Positions 1 to 4,580 of a DNA stretch of 13,030 nt are shown piece after piece. The stretch is taken from positions 1 through 13,030 of the forward strand of contig JAJYMT010000078.1 in NCBI GenBank assembly GCA_021786695.1, read 5' to 3'. Each line of letters begins with the position of its first letter. Positions within the stretch are counted from its first letter, which is position 1. The position numbers were made by a program, and so were the translations under genes. Under the pieces are notes generated by a model. It was not told the DNA's origin. It saw only the letters and a list, made by a program, of their open reading frames with translations, and made no database searches. This DNA comes from a bacterium (GTDB lineage: Bacteria > Patescibacteriota > Patescibacteriia > Patescibacteriales > GWE2-39-37).

Positions 1-1
1 T

Positions 2-712
2 CTAATTTCCTGGGCAAGCCCCTAATTGTTTTATTAATTCAGTTAAATTCATTATGCGTTGCGCGTTATGCGTTACGCGATCAACGCCATACAACCCCAG
101 ATGAATCCCGCACAAAACAATCTCTTTAATTCCGGCATCGACCACGGCTCGCGCTTCAGCGACCACTTCCGCCACGGCCCTGCTTTTTAATTCGCCGCGC
201 GCGTATGGTATGACGCAATAAGTGCAGAACTGCCGGCAACCGTCTTGTACCTTTATGAAATATCTTGATTTCTGAAATATATTTACATTTTCATAATCCA
301 TCTTCGAGCAGCTAACATCTGATTTATGATTTATGATTTTAGATTTACGATTTTGAATTCCATTCTTAAGTCCTAAATCGTAATTCTTAAATCTTTTTGA
401 TATTTCCTCCGCTTCCCTTTCTTCAACCACCAAATCCGCCCCCCACTTTCCAACCTCCTCTTTATAGATCTTAACCGCGCAACCGGTTACGATGATTTTC
501 GCCCGCGGGTTTTCTCTGCGGGCCCGAGCCGCCATCTGCCTGCCCTTCCGCAAGGCCGATTTAGTGACGGCGCAGGTATTGATGATCGCCAGTTCGGCAT
601 CGTCCTTGGCCAAAACAAAACCCGCGGCTTGGATCCTCGCCGCGAGTGAAGCGCTGTCGTATTGGTTTACCTTGCAACCCAGGGTGTAGATTTTAAAACG
701 ATGATTCGACAT
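2..712 (-). CDS. mtaB: MtaB-like tRNA methylthiotransferase, N-terminal part ending at an in-frame stop
   Basis: Members of this radical-SAM family add a methylthio group to t6A37 of tRNAs reading ANN codons. Visible: the N-terminal UPF0004 domain with its three cluster cysteines (C13 in TLGCKVNQYDS, C47 in NTCAVT, C78 in VTGCAV) and the radical-SAM CxxxCxxC (C159, C163, C166 in GCRQFCTYC). The start at 712 is chosen over an in-frame ATG at 760 because a consensus promoter ends 7 nt before it; 760 lies upstream of that promoter. The frame stops with TAG at 4-2 after only 236 aa, where the family has roughly 430 and would continue into the rest of the SAM barrel and a TRAM domain. Residues about 110-138 and 212-221 look like repeat-derived insertions encoded by AT-rich or GCGTTA-type repeats. 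It may be a pseudogene, a frameshifted gene or a sequence error; the window edge hides which. Confidence 0.75.
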   Translation of the reverse strand: MSNHRFKIYTLGCKVNQYDSASLAARIQAAGFVLAKDDAELAIINTCAVTKSALRKGRQMAARARRENPRAKIIVTGCAVKIYKEEVGKWGADLVVEEREAEEISKRFKNYDLGLKNGIQNRKSKIINHKSDVSCSKMDYENVNIFQKSRYFIKVQDGCRQFCTYCVIPYARGELKSRAVAEVVAEARAVVDAGIKEIVLCGIHLGLYGVDRVTHNAQRIMNLTELIKQLGACPGN

Positions 713-719
713 TGGGTCA

Positions 720-748
720 ATTATAATCGCCGGAACCGATAGTGTCAA
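720..748 (-). promoter_or_regulatory. Consensus sigma70-type promoter giving a leaderless mtaB transcript
   Basis: On the minus strand TTGACA (748-743) is followed by a 17-nt spacer and TATAAT (725-720), both perfect consensus hexamers. Seven bases (719-713) separate the -10 box from the ATG at 712. Transcription would therefore start at or within a base or two of the A of the start codon, leaving no room for a ribosome binding site. Confidence 0.85.
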
Positions 749-793
749 AAGATATTGCAAAAAATATCGTCAAAACGATCCGCTGCTCCGCTA

Positions 794-823
794 TCAATCC
801 CATAAACTGGTTTATGGGATTGA
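794..823. repeat. 30-nt near-perfect inverted repeat between terminator and mtaB promoter
   Basis: TCAATCCCATAAAC at 794-807 is the exact reverse complement of 810-823, with only TG between the arms. As RNA it is a 13-14 bp stem with a tiny loop. It lies about 45 bp upstream of the mtaB -35 box. On the plus strand a run of six T follows after a short gap, but no plus-strand gene precedes it. It could be an operator, a backup terminator or a dispersed palindrome. Confidence 0.7.
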
Positions 824-834
824 GTGGATTTTTT

Positions 835-882
835 GAAAGTAAAAAGCGGGGCCGCTGACGATACGCCGTCAGCTTCCCCGCT
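835..882 (-). terminator. Rho-independent terminator of the 150-aa orphan gene
   Basis: On the minus strand AGCGGGG (876-882) pairs with CCCCGCT (845-851), and inside it GCTGACG (867-873) pairs with CGTCAGC (854-860). A small two-by-two internal loop separates the two helices. The stem runs straight into TTTTT followed by ACTTT. It begins 12 nt after the stop codon of the gene ending at 894. Confidence 0.85.
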
Positions 883-893
883 CGAAATTCCGA

Positions 894-1346
894 TCAGACG
901 CACGTCCAGGATAGGATGCGCCGCCTTATGGGCCTCGCCGCCGCGTCCATCGTCCGCTGCTTGGCGTGAAGACGTCCGATCCGCTTGCGTTTCTCGACCA
1001 GCTCGGCCTCCTCCTTGGCCAGGAGGATATTCAGGGGATCCAGAGCGAAGGACTCGTCCTCTGGGTCCAGGGTCAGGGCGCAGGTCCCGGCATCGGCCAA
1101 GTCCGCCGGATTCCTGGCGATCATACCCTTGTTCGGGATAATGCTGAGCTGGGTCATATAGACCCTTTCCACCCCGTCTTTTCTCCTGCGGAAGATCTTC
1201 ACCCCGGGCATTACGACGTTGATCCGCCTTGAGTCCGGCCACCGGTCGTCTTCGATCATGTCGGCGAGAAGATCGGTGTCAAAGGGCAAGGGCGCCTCAC
1301 GCTGCCGCTTCTCTTCCAGCCGGTCCAAAAACCCGTCGATTCCCAT
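894..1346 (-). CDS. Orphan hypothetical protein, 150 aa
   Basis: I do not recognise the family. The protein begins MGIDGFLDRLEEKRQ, is soluble and charged, has a predicted beta-rich middle (INVVMPGVKIFRRRK, YMTQLSIIP) and a helical, Lys/Arg/Glu-rich stretch near residues 110-130 (LLAKEEAELVEKRKRIGRL). The ATG at 1346 is chosen because GGAGG sits 5 nt upstream and a promoter (1430-1402) and terminator (882-835) frame exactly this unit. An in-frame opening back to 1517 would run through the promoter and into the preceding terminator. It is a monocistronic gene with its own control signals. There is no signal peptide or membrane segment. Codon use is GC-rich like its neighbours. Function unknown. 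Confidence 0.8.
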   Translation of the reverse strand: MGIDGFLDRLEEKRQREAPLPFDTDLLADMIEDDRWPDSRRINVVMPGVKIFRRRKDGVERVYMTQLSIIPNKGMIARNPADLADAGTCALTLDPEDESFALDPLNILLAKEEAELVEKRKRIGRLHAKQRTMDAAARPIRRRILSWTCV

Positions 1347-1401
1347 ACCCACCTCCAGCGTTGAAATGGTGTTGCAAAAGATCGAAATTATAGAATTAAA
1401 A

Positions 1402-1430
1402 ATACTAACACTTTCATCGCTTTCTGTCAA
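1402..1430 (-). promoter_or_regulatory. Promoter of the 150-aa orphan gene, TTGACA-17-TAGTAT
   Basis: Minus strand: perfect -35 TTGACA (1430-1425), 17-nt spacer, then TAGTAT (1407-1402). The expected start near 1395 leaves a leader of about 50 nt that ends in a GGAGG ribosome site. The same -10 sequence and spacing recur at the 128-aa orphan gene (9216-9244). Confidence 0.75.
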
Positions 1431-1445
1431 CGAGAGGCGATGAAA
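1412..1445. promoter_or_regulatory. 9-bp inverted repeat straddling the -35 box, candidate operator
   Basis: TTTCATCGC (1412-1420) and GCGATGAAA (1437-1445) are exact reverse complements, 16 nt apart. Their centre is the -35 hexamer of the promoter at 1402-1430, and one arm fills much of the -35/-10 spacer. A dimeric regulator bound here would occlude RNA polymerase. No regulator gene is visible nearby, so this is an inference from geometry only. Confidence 0.4.
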
Positions 1446-1482
1446 TTTTGCCTGGTTATTATTAATATTAGCACAATCATAG

Positions 1483-1515
1483 GAAAATAAAAGCCGGCTC
1501 GTACCACAAGCCGGC
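1483..1515 (-). terminator. Rho-independent terminator after the 97-aa gene
   Basis: Minus strand: GCCGGCT (1515-1509) pairs with AGCCGGC (1499-1493) across a 9-nt loop, followed by TTTTATTTT. It lies 36 nt after the stop of the 97-aa gene and probably ends the whole tRNA-Thr transcript. Confidence 0.85.
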
Positions 1516-1551
1516 ATGTTTTACTTTATTTGCGTCCGCAACGAACGGAAC

Positions 1552-1845
1552 TTATCTTCTCCCCTTTTTGCCCTTGAATTTGACGACCCGGCGCTTGTCC
1601 ATCCTTAGATCGCGTCTGAACTTGAATTTCGGACGAACCCGCTTGTAACGGGAAAACGGCACGAAGCCGGGCGGCGGCGGGCGATCGGCGAACACGGCCT
1701 CGCACATGATCTCTTCCGAAATAATGATGCGCAATTGCTCGACCTGGCGCAGATCCAAAACCTCGGCGACAACAATGACATCCGCCCTGCCGAGCAGTTC
1801 TCGAACAAGCTGCCGATGCTTTTTGTCATCAATGTTAATGATCAA
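1552..1845 (-). CDS. Orphan 97-aa protein with a strongly basic C-terminus, downstream of tRNA-Thr
   Basis: Family not recognised. It starts at a TTG codon (MIINIDDKKHRQL...), supported by GGAGGT about 6 nt upstream. The N-terminal 50 residues resemble a small alpha/beta fold (ADVIVVAEVLDLRQVEQL). Then come a proline-rich hinge (DRPPPPGFVPF) and a Lys/Arg-dense tail from about residue 66 to 97 (KFKFRRDLRMDKRRVVKF and on), suggesting nucleic-acid or ribosome contact. Its start is 30 nt after the 3' end of the outer tRNA-Thr. I see no promoter or terminator between them, so it is probably co-transcribed with the tRNAs and released by tRNA processing. A strong hairpin terminator follows. RNA binding is inferred from charge alone. 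Confidence 0.75.
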   Translation of the reverse strand: MIINIDDKKHRQLVRELLGRADVIVVAEVLDLRQVEQLRIIISEEIMCEAVFADRPPPPGFVPFSRYKRVRPKFKFRRDLRMDKRRVVKFKGKKGRR

Positions 1846-1875
1846 CTCGACACCTCCATTTTGATTTGAATTCGG

Positions 1876-2052
1876 AGCCGAAGAGAGGACTTGAACCCCC
1901 GACCCGCTGCTTACCTGCCCGACATGCTTGAGCCGAGACCGGGATTTGAACCCGGAACCTACGGTTTACAAAACCGTTGCTCTACCGTTGAGCTATCTCG
2001 GCATGTCAAGCGGGCGGGCAAAGCAGCCGCTCTACCACTGAGCTACTTCGGC
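1876..2052 (-). tRNA. tRNA-Thr(GGT) interrupted between U33 and G34 by a 105-nt insert
   Basis: Exon 1 is 2052-2021 (GCCGAAG acceptor strand, D arm GCTC/GAGC, GCTGC, then TT). Exon 2 is 1915-1876 (GGT AA, GCAGC, variable loop GGGTC, T arm GGGGG TTCAAGT CCTCT, CTTCGGC, discriminator T). Joined, they give a 72-nt cloverleaf: all 7 acceptor pairs and all 5 anticodon-stem pairs are Watson-Crick, G18G19 and TTCAA are present, and the anticodon loop is TTGGTAA. The T stem has two G-U pairs. CCA is not encoded. The insert 2020-1916 begins TGCCCG and ends CGGGCA, which pair and extend the anticodon stem, and it contains a complete tRNA-Thr(TGT). Other junctions (anticodons TGC or TGT) are possible but give poorer loops. 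The interrupted layout is plain; whether it is spliced is not known. Confidence 0.75.
1931..2002 (-). tRNA. tRNA-Thr(TGT), nested inside the tRNA-Thr(GGT) gene
   Basis: A canonical 72-nt tRNA. Acceptor GCCGAGA/TCTCGGC, D arm GCTC-AACGGTA-GAGC, anticodon stem ACGGT/ACCGT with loop TTTGTAA (anticodon TGT, reading ACN codons with A preferred), variable loop AGGTT, T arm CCGGG TTCAAAT CCCGG, discriminator T. All stems pair fully. CCA is not encoded. It occupies the centre of the 105-nt insert in the outer tRNA. It is flanked by complementary arms: GACATGC, made of the last flank bases plus its own first two, faces GCATGTC on the other side. Confidence 0.95.
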
Positions 2053-2072
2053 TTAACAAAACAAAAAATAAT

Positions 2073-2078
2073 ATTATA
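2073..2078 (-). promoter_or_regulatory. -10 box for the tRNA-Thr transcript
   Basis: TATAAT on the minus strand (2078-2073) lies 20 nt before the 5' end of the outer tRNA, inside the AT-rich spacer that follows the upstream terminator. No good -35 hexamer is visible at 16-18 nt, so the call rests on the -10 and position only. Confidence 0.5.
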
Positions 2079-2080
2079 GT

Positions 2081-2104
2081 TAAAAAGGGCCTGTAAAAGG
2101 CCCT
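2081..2104 (-). terminator. Rho-independent terminator of the 63-aa/54-aa gene pair
   Basis: Minus strand: AGGGCCT (2104-2098) pairs with AGGCCCT (2092-2086) around a TTTAC loop and runs into TTTTTAA. It ends the upstream small-gene unit before the tRNA promoter. Confidence 0.85.
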
Positions 2105-2136
2105 CCTGTTTCCGGCTCATTCACACCAACGCGCTC

Positions 2137-2328
2137 CTAATCCTCGATCGCGCCAGGTGGCAACGGCGGCTCGGATAGCGGTGCCAGGCCGGCCGTACCG
2201 TTCTGCTCCGACCACCATTTGTCGAGGTCGTGGCCGAGCGCCCTGAGATTTGGCTTGTAGGGACGTGCGTTTTCTACCGGCTTCGCTCCGGCGAGCACGA
2301 TTTCCCTTACTTGGCTCTTTTCTTTCAT
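2137..2328 (-). CDS. Small hypothetical protein, 63 aa
   Basis: Not recognised. The sequence begins MKEKSQVREIVLAGAKP, is polar, contains a WW pair (DKWWSEQNG) and ends in a proline-rich, acidic tail (LSEPPLPPGAIED). Real coding is supported by GGAGG 7 nt before the ATG and a strong terminator 33 nt after the stop. It is the second gene of a two-gene unit, starting 31 nt after the stop of the 54-aa ORF. No membrane segment. Function unknown; it could be a host-specific small protein. Confidence 0.65.
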   Translation of the reverse strand: MKEKSQVREIVLAGAKPVENARPYKPNLRALGHDLDKWWSEQNGTAGLAPLSEPPLPPGAIED

Positions 2329-2359
2329 CTCATCTCCTCCTTCATGGGCTAATGGATGA

Positions 2360-2524
2360 TCAGAACAGGAATCCTAATGCCAGAGTTGACACGAACCGCC
2401 GCGTATTCAGGCGTGCCATGGGGACGTTGATCCGAAGACCCCGATCGCCGCGCACCGGCCTGGCACCGATCAACCTTCTTTCCCGAACCTTTCTTTTGCT
2501 TTTGTTTCCGCTCTGCTTTTTCAA
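2360..2524 (-). CDS. Small basic protein, 54 aa, TTG start
   Basis: This short frame starts at TTG (2524), preceded by GGAGG with a 6-nt spacer and, further up, a TTGATA-16-TATAAT promoter. That is three independent signals for a real gene. The product (MKKQSGNKSKRKVRERR...) is extremely basic in its first 35 residues and ends in a hydrophobic patch (FVSTLALGFLF). Lys/Arg-rich short proteins of this type are often ribosomal or nucleic-acid binding, but I cannot match it to a family. It is followed by the 63-aa gene and a terminator. The frame also opens upstream through the promoter and the end of the helicase, which is chance. Confidence 0.6.
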   Translation of the reverse strand: MKKQSGNKSKRKVRERRLIGARPVRGDRGLRINVPMARLNTRRFVSTLALGFLF

Positions 2525-2561
2525 GGTAATCCTCCTTATTTCAATGATCGTGTTTGATTTT

Positions 2562-2589
2562 ATTATAGCTAAAAAACGGTAAATATCAA
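2562..2589 (-). promoter_or_regulatory. Promoter of the 54-aa/63-aa gene pair
   Basis: Minus strand TTGATA (2589-2584), 16-nt spacer, TATAAT (2567-2562). The expected start near 2555 gives a leader of about 30 nt carrying the GGAGG of the TTG-started gene. It sits just after the helicase stop codon. Confidence 0.7.
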
Positions 2590-2604
2590 TACGGCCCCTT
2601 AAAT

Positions 2605-3879
2605 TCAATTGCCGATCAGCGACCTGGGGCGGTTGCGGAAACCGGCAACCGATTTGCGGCGGGCCGGCGCCTGGCCGAAGGAGGTGCGCTTGCCGTAGCG
2701 CGAGGAACGGACCTCTCCTTGCTGGAGTTCGGCGAACTTCTTGACCGCCAGGGTCTTCTTGATCAGCCGCTCGATGCTCCTGACCTCTTTCCACTGGGTC
2801 GGCAGGGCGAAGGAGATCGCCTTGCCGGCGACTCCGGCCCGGCCGGTGCGGCCGATGCGATGGACGTAATCGTTCGAATCGTCGGGCAGGTCGAAATTCA
2901 CCACCAGCTCGATGCCGGTGACATCGATGCCGCGGGCGGCGATATCGGTCGCCACCAGGATCCGGTATTTTTTCGATTTGAAGCCGTCCAGGGCCTGCCG
3001 GCGCTGGACCAGCGAACGGTTGGAATGGATCTCCGCCGCTTTGTAATTCATCCGCGACAGCCGCTCGGCGAGCGACTTGGCGTTATGCTTGGTGCGGGTG
3101 AAGATCAAGACCTGGCCCTGGTATTCGGATAAAATTTCTTCCAGGTGGGCGAGGCGGTCTTCGCGCCGCACTACGTACATCTCCTGGTCGACCAATTCGG
3201 CAGTGGTGCCCGAAGGCGCGACCTCGATGCTGACCGGCAGAGTCATATGCTCGGCCGCCAGGCGCGCGATCGCCGCCGGCATGGTGGCGGAAAACAGCAT
3301 CGTCTGCCGGGTTTTGGGGACATATTTCAAAATCTGCTTGACCTGCGGCATAAAGCCCATATCAAGCATCATATCCGCCTCGTCCAGTACCAGCACTTTC
3401 ACCTGGTCCAGTTTCAACAAACCGCGTTCCAGGCAGTCGTTCAGGCGGCCCGGCGTGGCCACGACGATGTGCGGATTCCGTTTGATCAGTTGGATCTGCT
3501 TGCCGATCGGCTCGCCGCCGATCAGGGCGGCGGTGCGCAGTCCGAAGGCGCTGCCCAGTTTTTTCAGGTTTTCGTCCACCTGCAGGGCGAGTTCGCGCGT
3601 CGGCAGAAGCACCAGGCCCCTGCCCTTATGCGTGCCCAGGCGCTGGAGCATCGGGATGCCGAAGGCGAAGGTTTTGCCGGTGCCGGTCTGCGCGATGCCG
3701 ATCAGGTCGTCGCCCTGGATCGCCACCGGAATCGACTTCTTCTGGATCGGTGTCGGTGTGACTAAATTCAATTTAAAAAGCACGGTTAAAATGGATGGGC
3801 TGATGCCCAAACCAAGAAAACCATCAGTTGGTTCGATATTTCCTTTCATAAGGATGGCGACTCGACTTCTCGAGGCCAC
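2605..3879 (-). CDS. DEAD-box ATP-dependent RNA helicase, RhlE-like
   Basis: Cytoplasmic ATP-dependent RNA unwinding, typically in ribosome assembly or mRNA decay. All core motifs are intact: Q motif PTPIQ (42-46), motif I AQTGTGKT (63-70), Ia PTRELAL (93-99), Ib TPGR (142-145), II DEAD (166-169), III SAT (197-199), V ATDIAARGID (310-319), VI HRIGRTGRAG (340-349). The order and RhlE-type spacing are normal. The C-terminus is a short basic tail (RRKSVAGFRNRPRSL), not an RRM/DbpA domain. The start is taken as GTG at 3879 with AAGGA just upstream; ATG at 3849 is an alternative that lacks a ribosome site. A TATATA -10 box lies at 3900-3895. No terminator is clear after the stop. Confidence 0.93.
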   Translation of the reverse strand: MASRSRVAILMKGNIEPTDGFLGLGISPSILTVLFKLNLVTPTPIQKKSIPVAIQGDDLIGIAQTGTGKTFAFGIPMLQRLGTHKGRGLVLLPTRELALQVDENLKKLGSAFGLRTAALIGGEPIGKQIQLIKRNPHIVVATPGRLNDCLERGLLKLDQVKVLVLDEADMMLDMGFMPQVKQILKYVPKTRQTMLFSATMPAAIARLAAEHMTLPVSIEVAPSGTTAELVDQEMYVVRREDRLAHLEEILSEYQGQVLIFTRTKHNAKSLAERLSRMNYKAAEIHSNRSLVQRRQALDGFKSKKYRILVATDIAARGIDVTGIELVVNFDLPDDSNDYVHRIGRTGRAGVAGKAISFALPTQWKEVRSIERLIKKTLAVKKFAELQQGEVRSSRYGKRTSFGQAPARRKSVAGFRNRPRSLIGN

Positions 3880-3894
3880 CTATCCTTAAACAAA

Positions 3895-3920
3895 TATATA
3901 ATGACGAGAGATTCGAATCT
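3895..3920 (-). promoter_or_regulatory. Helicase promoter region with a 12-bp palindrome
   Basis: TATATA (3900-3895, minus strand) is the likely -10 box. TTTACA lies about 19 nt upstream. Between them sits AGATTCGAATCT (3909-3920), a perfect palindrome that overlaps the spacer, where a dimeric repressor would act. It may be chance; no regulator is visible. Confidence 0.4.
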
Positions 3921-3985
3921 GTAAATTGTATCACTTAACGATAGCACGGAAGCGCTGATCTGTCAAATAGCCCTACTTTTAGCCA

Positions 3986-4104
3986 GCGTTGCCCTTCGGT
4001 AAACTCAGGGCACTTCGACTTACGGTTATTGAATGTTTGTGCCTGCACTGAGCGAAGAGTAAATTTAATGATAGTTAAATTTACGATGAGTCGAAGTGCG
4101 CCCA
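3986..4104. repeat. Mosaic intergenic repeat with nested inverted arms
   Basis: This gene-free stretch holds pieces of the dispersed GAGCGAAGxxGAAGG-type element: CCCTTCGGTAAACTCAGGGC, CACTTCGACTTA, CTGAGCGAAGAG, GAGTCGAAGTG. GGGCACTTCGACT (about 4008-4020) faces AGTCGAAGTGCGCCC (about 4089-4103). Within it GTAAATTTAA (4059-4068) and TTAAATTTAC (4075-4084) form a perfect 10-bp hairpin. No ORF with coding character is present. Confidence 0.65.
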
Positions 4105-4108
4105 ACAG

Positions 4109-4167
4109 CCCGCCTCATCGGCGGACAGGGATTCTCGCCGGGGCGGCCTGCCCGCCGATGAGGCGGG
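4109..4167. repeat. 16-bp GC-rich inverted repeat
   Basis: CCCGCCTCATCGGCGG (4109-4124) and CCGCCGATGAGGCGGG (4152-4167) are exact reverse complements with 27 nt between. It is a second type of dispersed intergenic palindrome, adjoining the preceding mosaic repeat. It has no T run, so it is not an obvious terminator. Confidence 0.75.
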
Positions 4168-4211
4168 AAGCCCCACCCCGAATGCGCAGGTTCTACTTCC
4201 TATTAGACGAG

Positions 4212-4250
4212 CAAAATTTTCTGCTCCCTTTCGGGGAGAGAAAAATTTTG
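4212..4250. repeat. 39-nt hairpin abutting the 3' end of tRNA-Lys
   Basis: CAAAATTTT (4212-4220) pairs with AAAATTTTG (4242-4250), and inside it CTCCC (4224-4228) pairs with GGGAG (4234-4238). It begins at the base next to the tRNA discriminator on the minus strand. It could be a terminator-like or 3'-processing structure for tRNA-Lys, or a repeat inserted at the tRNA end. Confidence 0.55.
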
Positions 4251-4323
4251 TGCGCCCAACAGGATTCGAACCTGTGACCTTATCCTTAAAAGGGATCTGC
4301 TCTACCAGCTGAGCTATGGGCGC
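4251..4323 (-). tRNA. tRNA-Lys(TTT)
   Basis: A 73-nt cloverleaf: acceptor GCGCCCA/TGGGCGC with discriminator A, D arm GCTC...GAGC, anticodon loop CTTTTAA (anticodon TTT), T arm ACAGG TTCGAAT CCTGT. The last anticodon-stem position (27-43) is a G-A mismatch. CCA is not encoded. A TATAAA box at 4333-4328 is AT-rich context only. A partial copy of its first 13 nt occurs at 4412-4424. Confidence 0.95.
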
Positions 4324-4383
4324 GGATTTTATATTTTTTTATGATCTACCTTGCTTCTTATTTGCATCTGGTAATATGATACT

Positions 4384-4424
4384 TGTCCTCCGAAGCTTTA
4401 GCGTAGGAGGAAGCTATGGGCGCG
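4384..4424. repeat. Dispersed repeat plus a partial copy of the tRNA-Lys 5' end
   Basis: TGTCCTCCGAAGCTTTAGCG followed by TAGGAGGAAGCT contains the inverted pair CCTCC/GGAGG and resembles the mosaic repeat family. It runs directly into AGCTATGGGCGCG (4412-4424), identical to the tRNA-Lys gene end at 4312-4324. This looks like a duplication or recombination scar. A small CTGCT/AGCAG hairpin follows at 4441-4455. The remaining bases to 4495 are AT-rich with nothing recognisable. Confidence 0.5.
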
Positions 4425-4495
4425 AAAACAAAAAATAAAACTGCTCTTTTAGCAGGAAATTTATAATATCCTAAAGATAACAGAATAATTCGCTT

Positions 4496-4580
4496 TTGAC
4501 AAGACGTCTTGATAAATAAGTTGACAGATGGTGGACAAATTTCGCTTGCTTAAACCGGGTAAAAAATATAATATGTTGAC
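4496..4580 (+). promoter_or_regulatory. dnaB upstream region: palindrome and -10 box of a leaderless transcript
   Basis: TATAAT (4567-4572) ends 8 nt before the dnaB ATG at 4581, so the transcript would start 0-2 nt from the start codon. The -35 is weak (TTGCTT at 4546-4551 is 15 nt away). Upstream lie two TTGACA hexamers (4496-4501, 4521-4526) and a perfect 12-bp palindrome CAAGACGTCTTG (4500-4511), a possible operator. Confidence 0.6.

Noticed and set aside
713..760. Upstream ATG for mtaB
   Set aside because: It lies upstream of the consensus promoter, and the family alignment begins after residue 17 of that version.
894..1517. Longer 207-aa version of the orphan gene
   Set aside because: The added N-terminus would cross the promoter at 1402-1430 and enter the preceding terminator. 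The ATG at 1346 has its own GGAGG.
1891..2079. 62-aa frame containing RPGFEPGTYGLQNRCST
   Set aside because: This peptide is the well-known false translation of an antisense tRNA; the region is the nested tRNA-Thr locus.
3077..3889. Long plus-strand frames across the helicase
   Set aside because: They are antisense to all nine helicase motifs and have no SD or family features.
4029..4277. 82-aa frame between the helicase and tRNA-Lys
   Set aside because: It consists of repeats and the tail of the antisense tRNA (QQDSNL) and has no coding character or start signal.
4416..4466. 16-codon ORF (MGAKTKNKTALLAGNL) with AGGAGG 5 nt upstream
   Set aside because: Both its SD and its start come from a dispersed repeat fused to a tRNA fragment, so the match is probably accidental.
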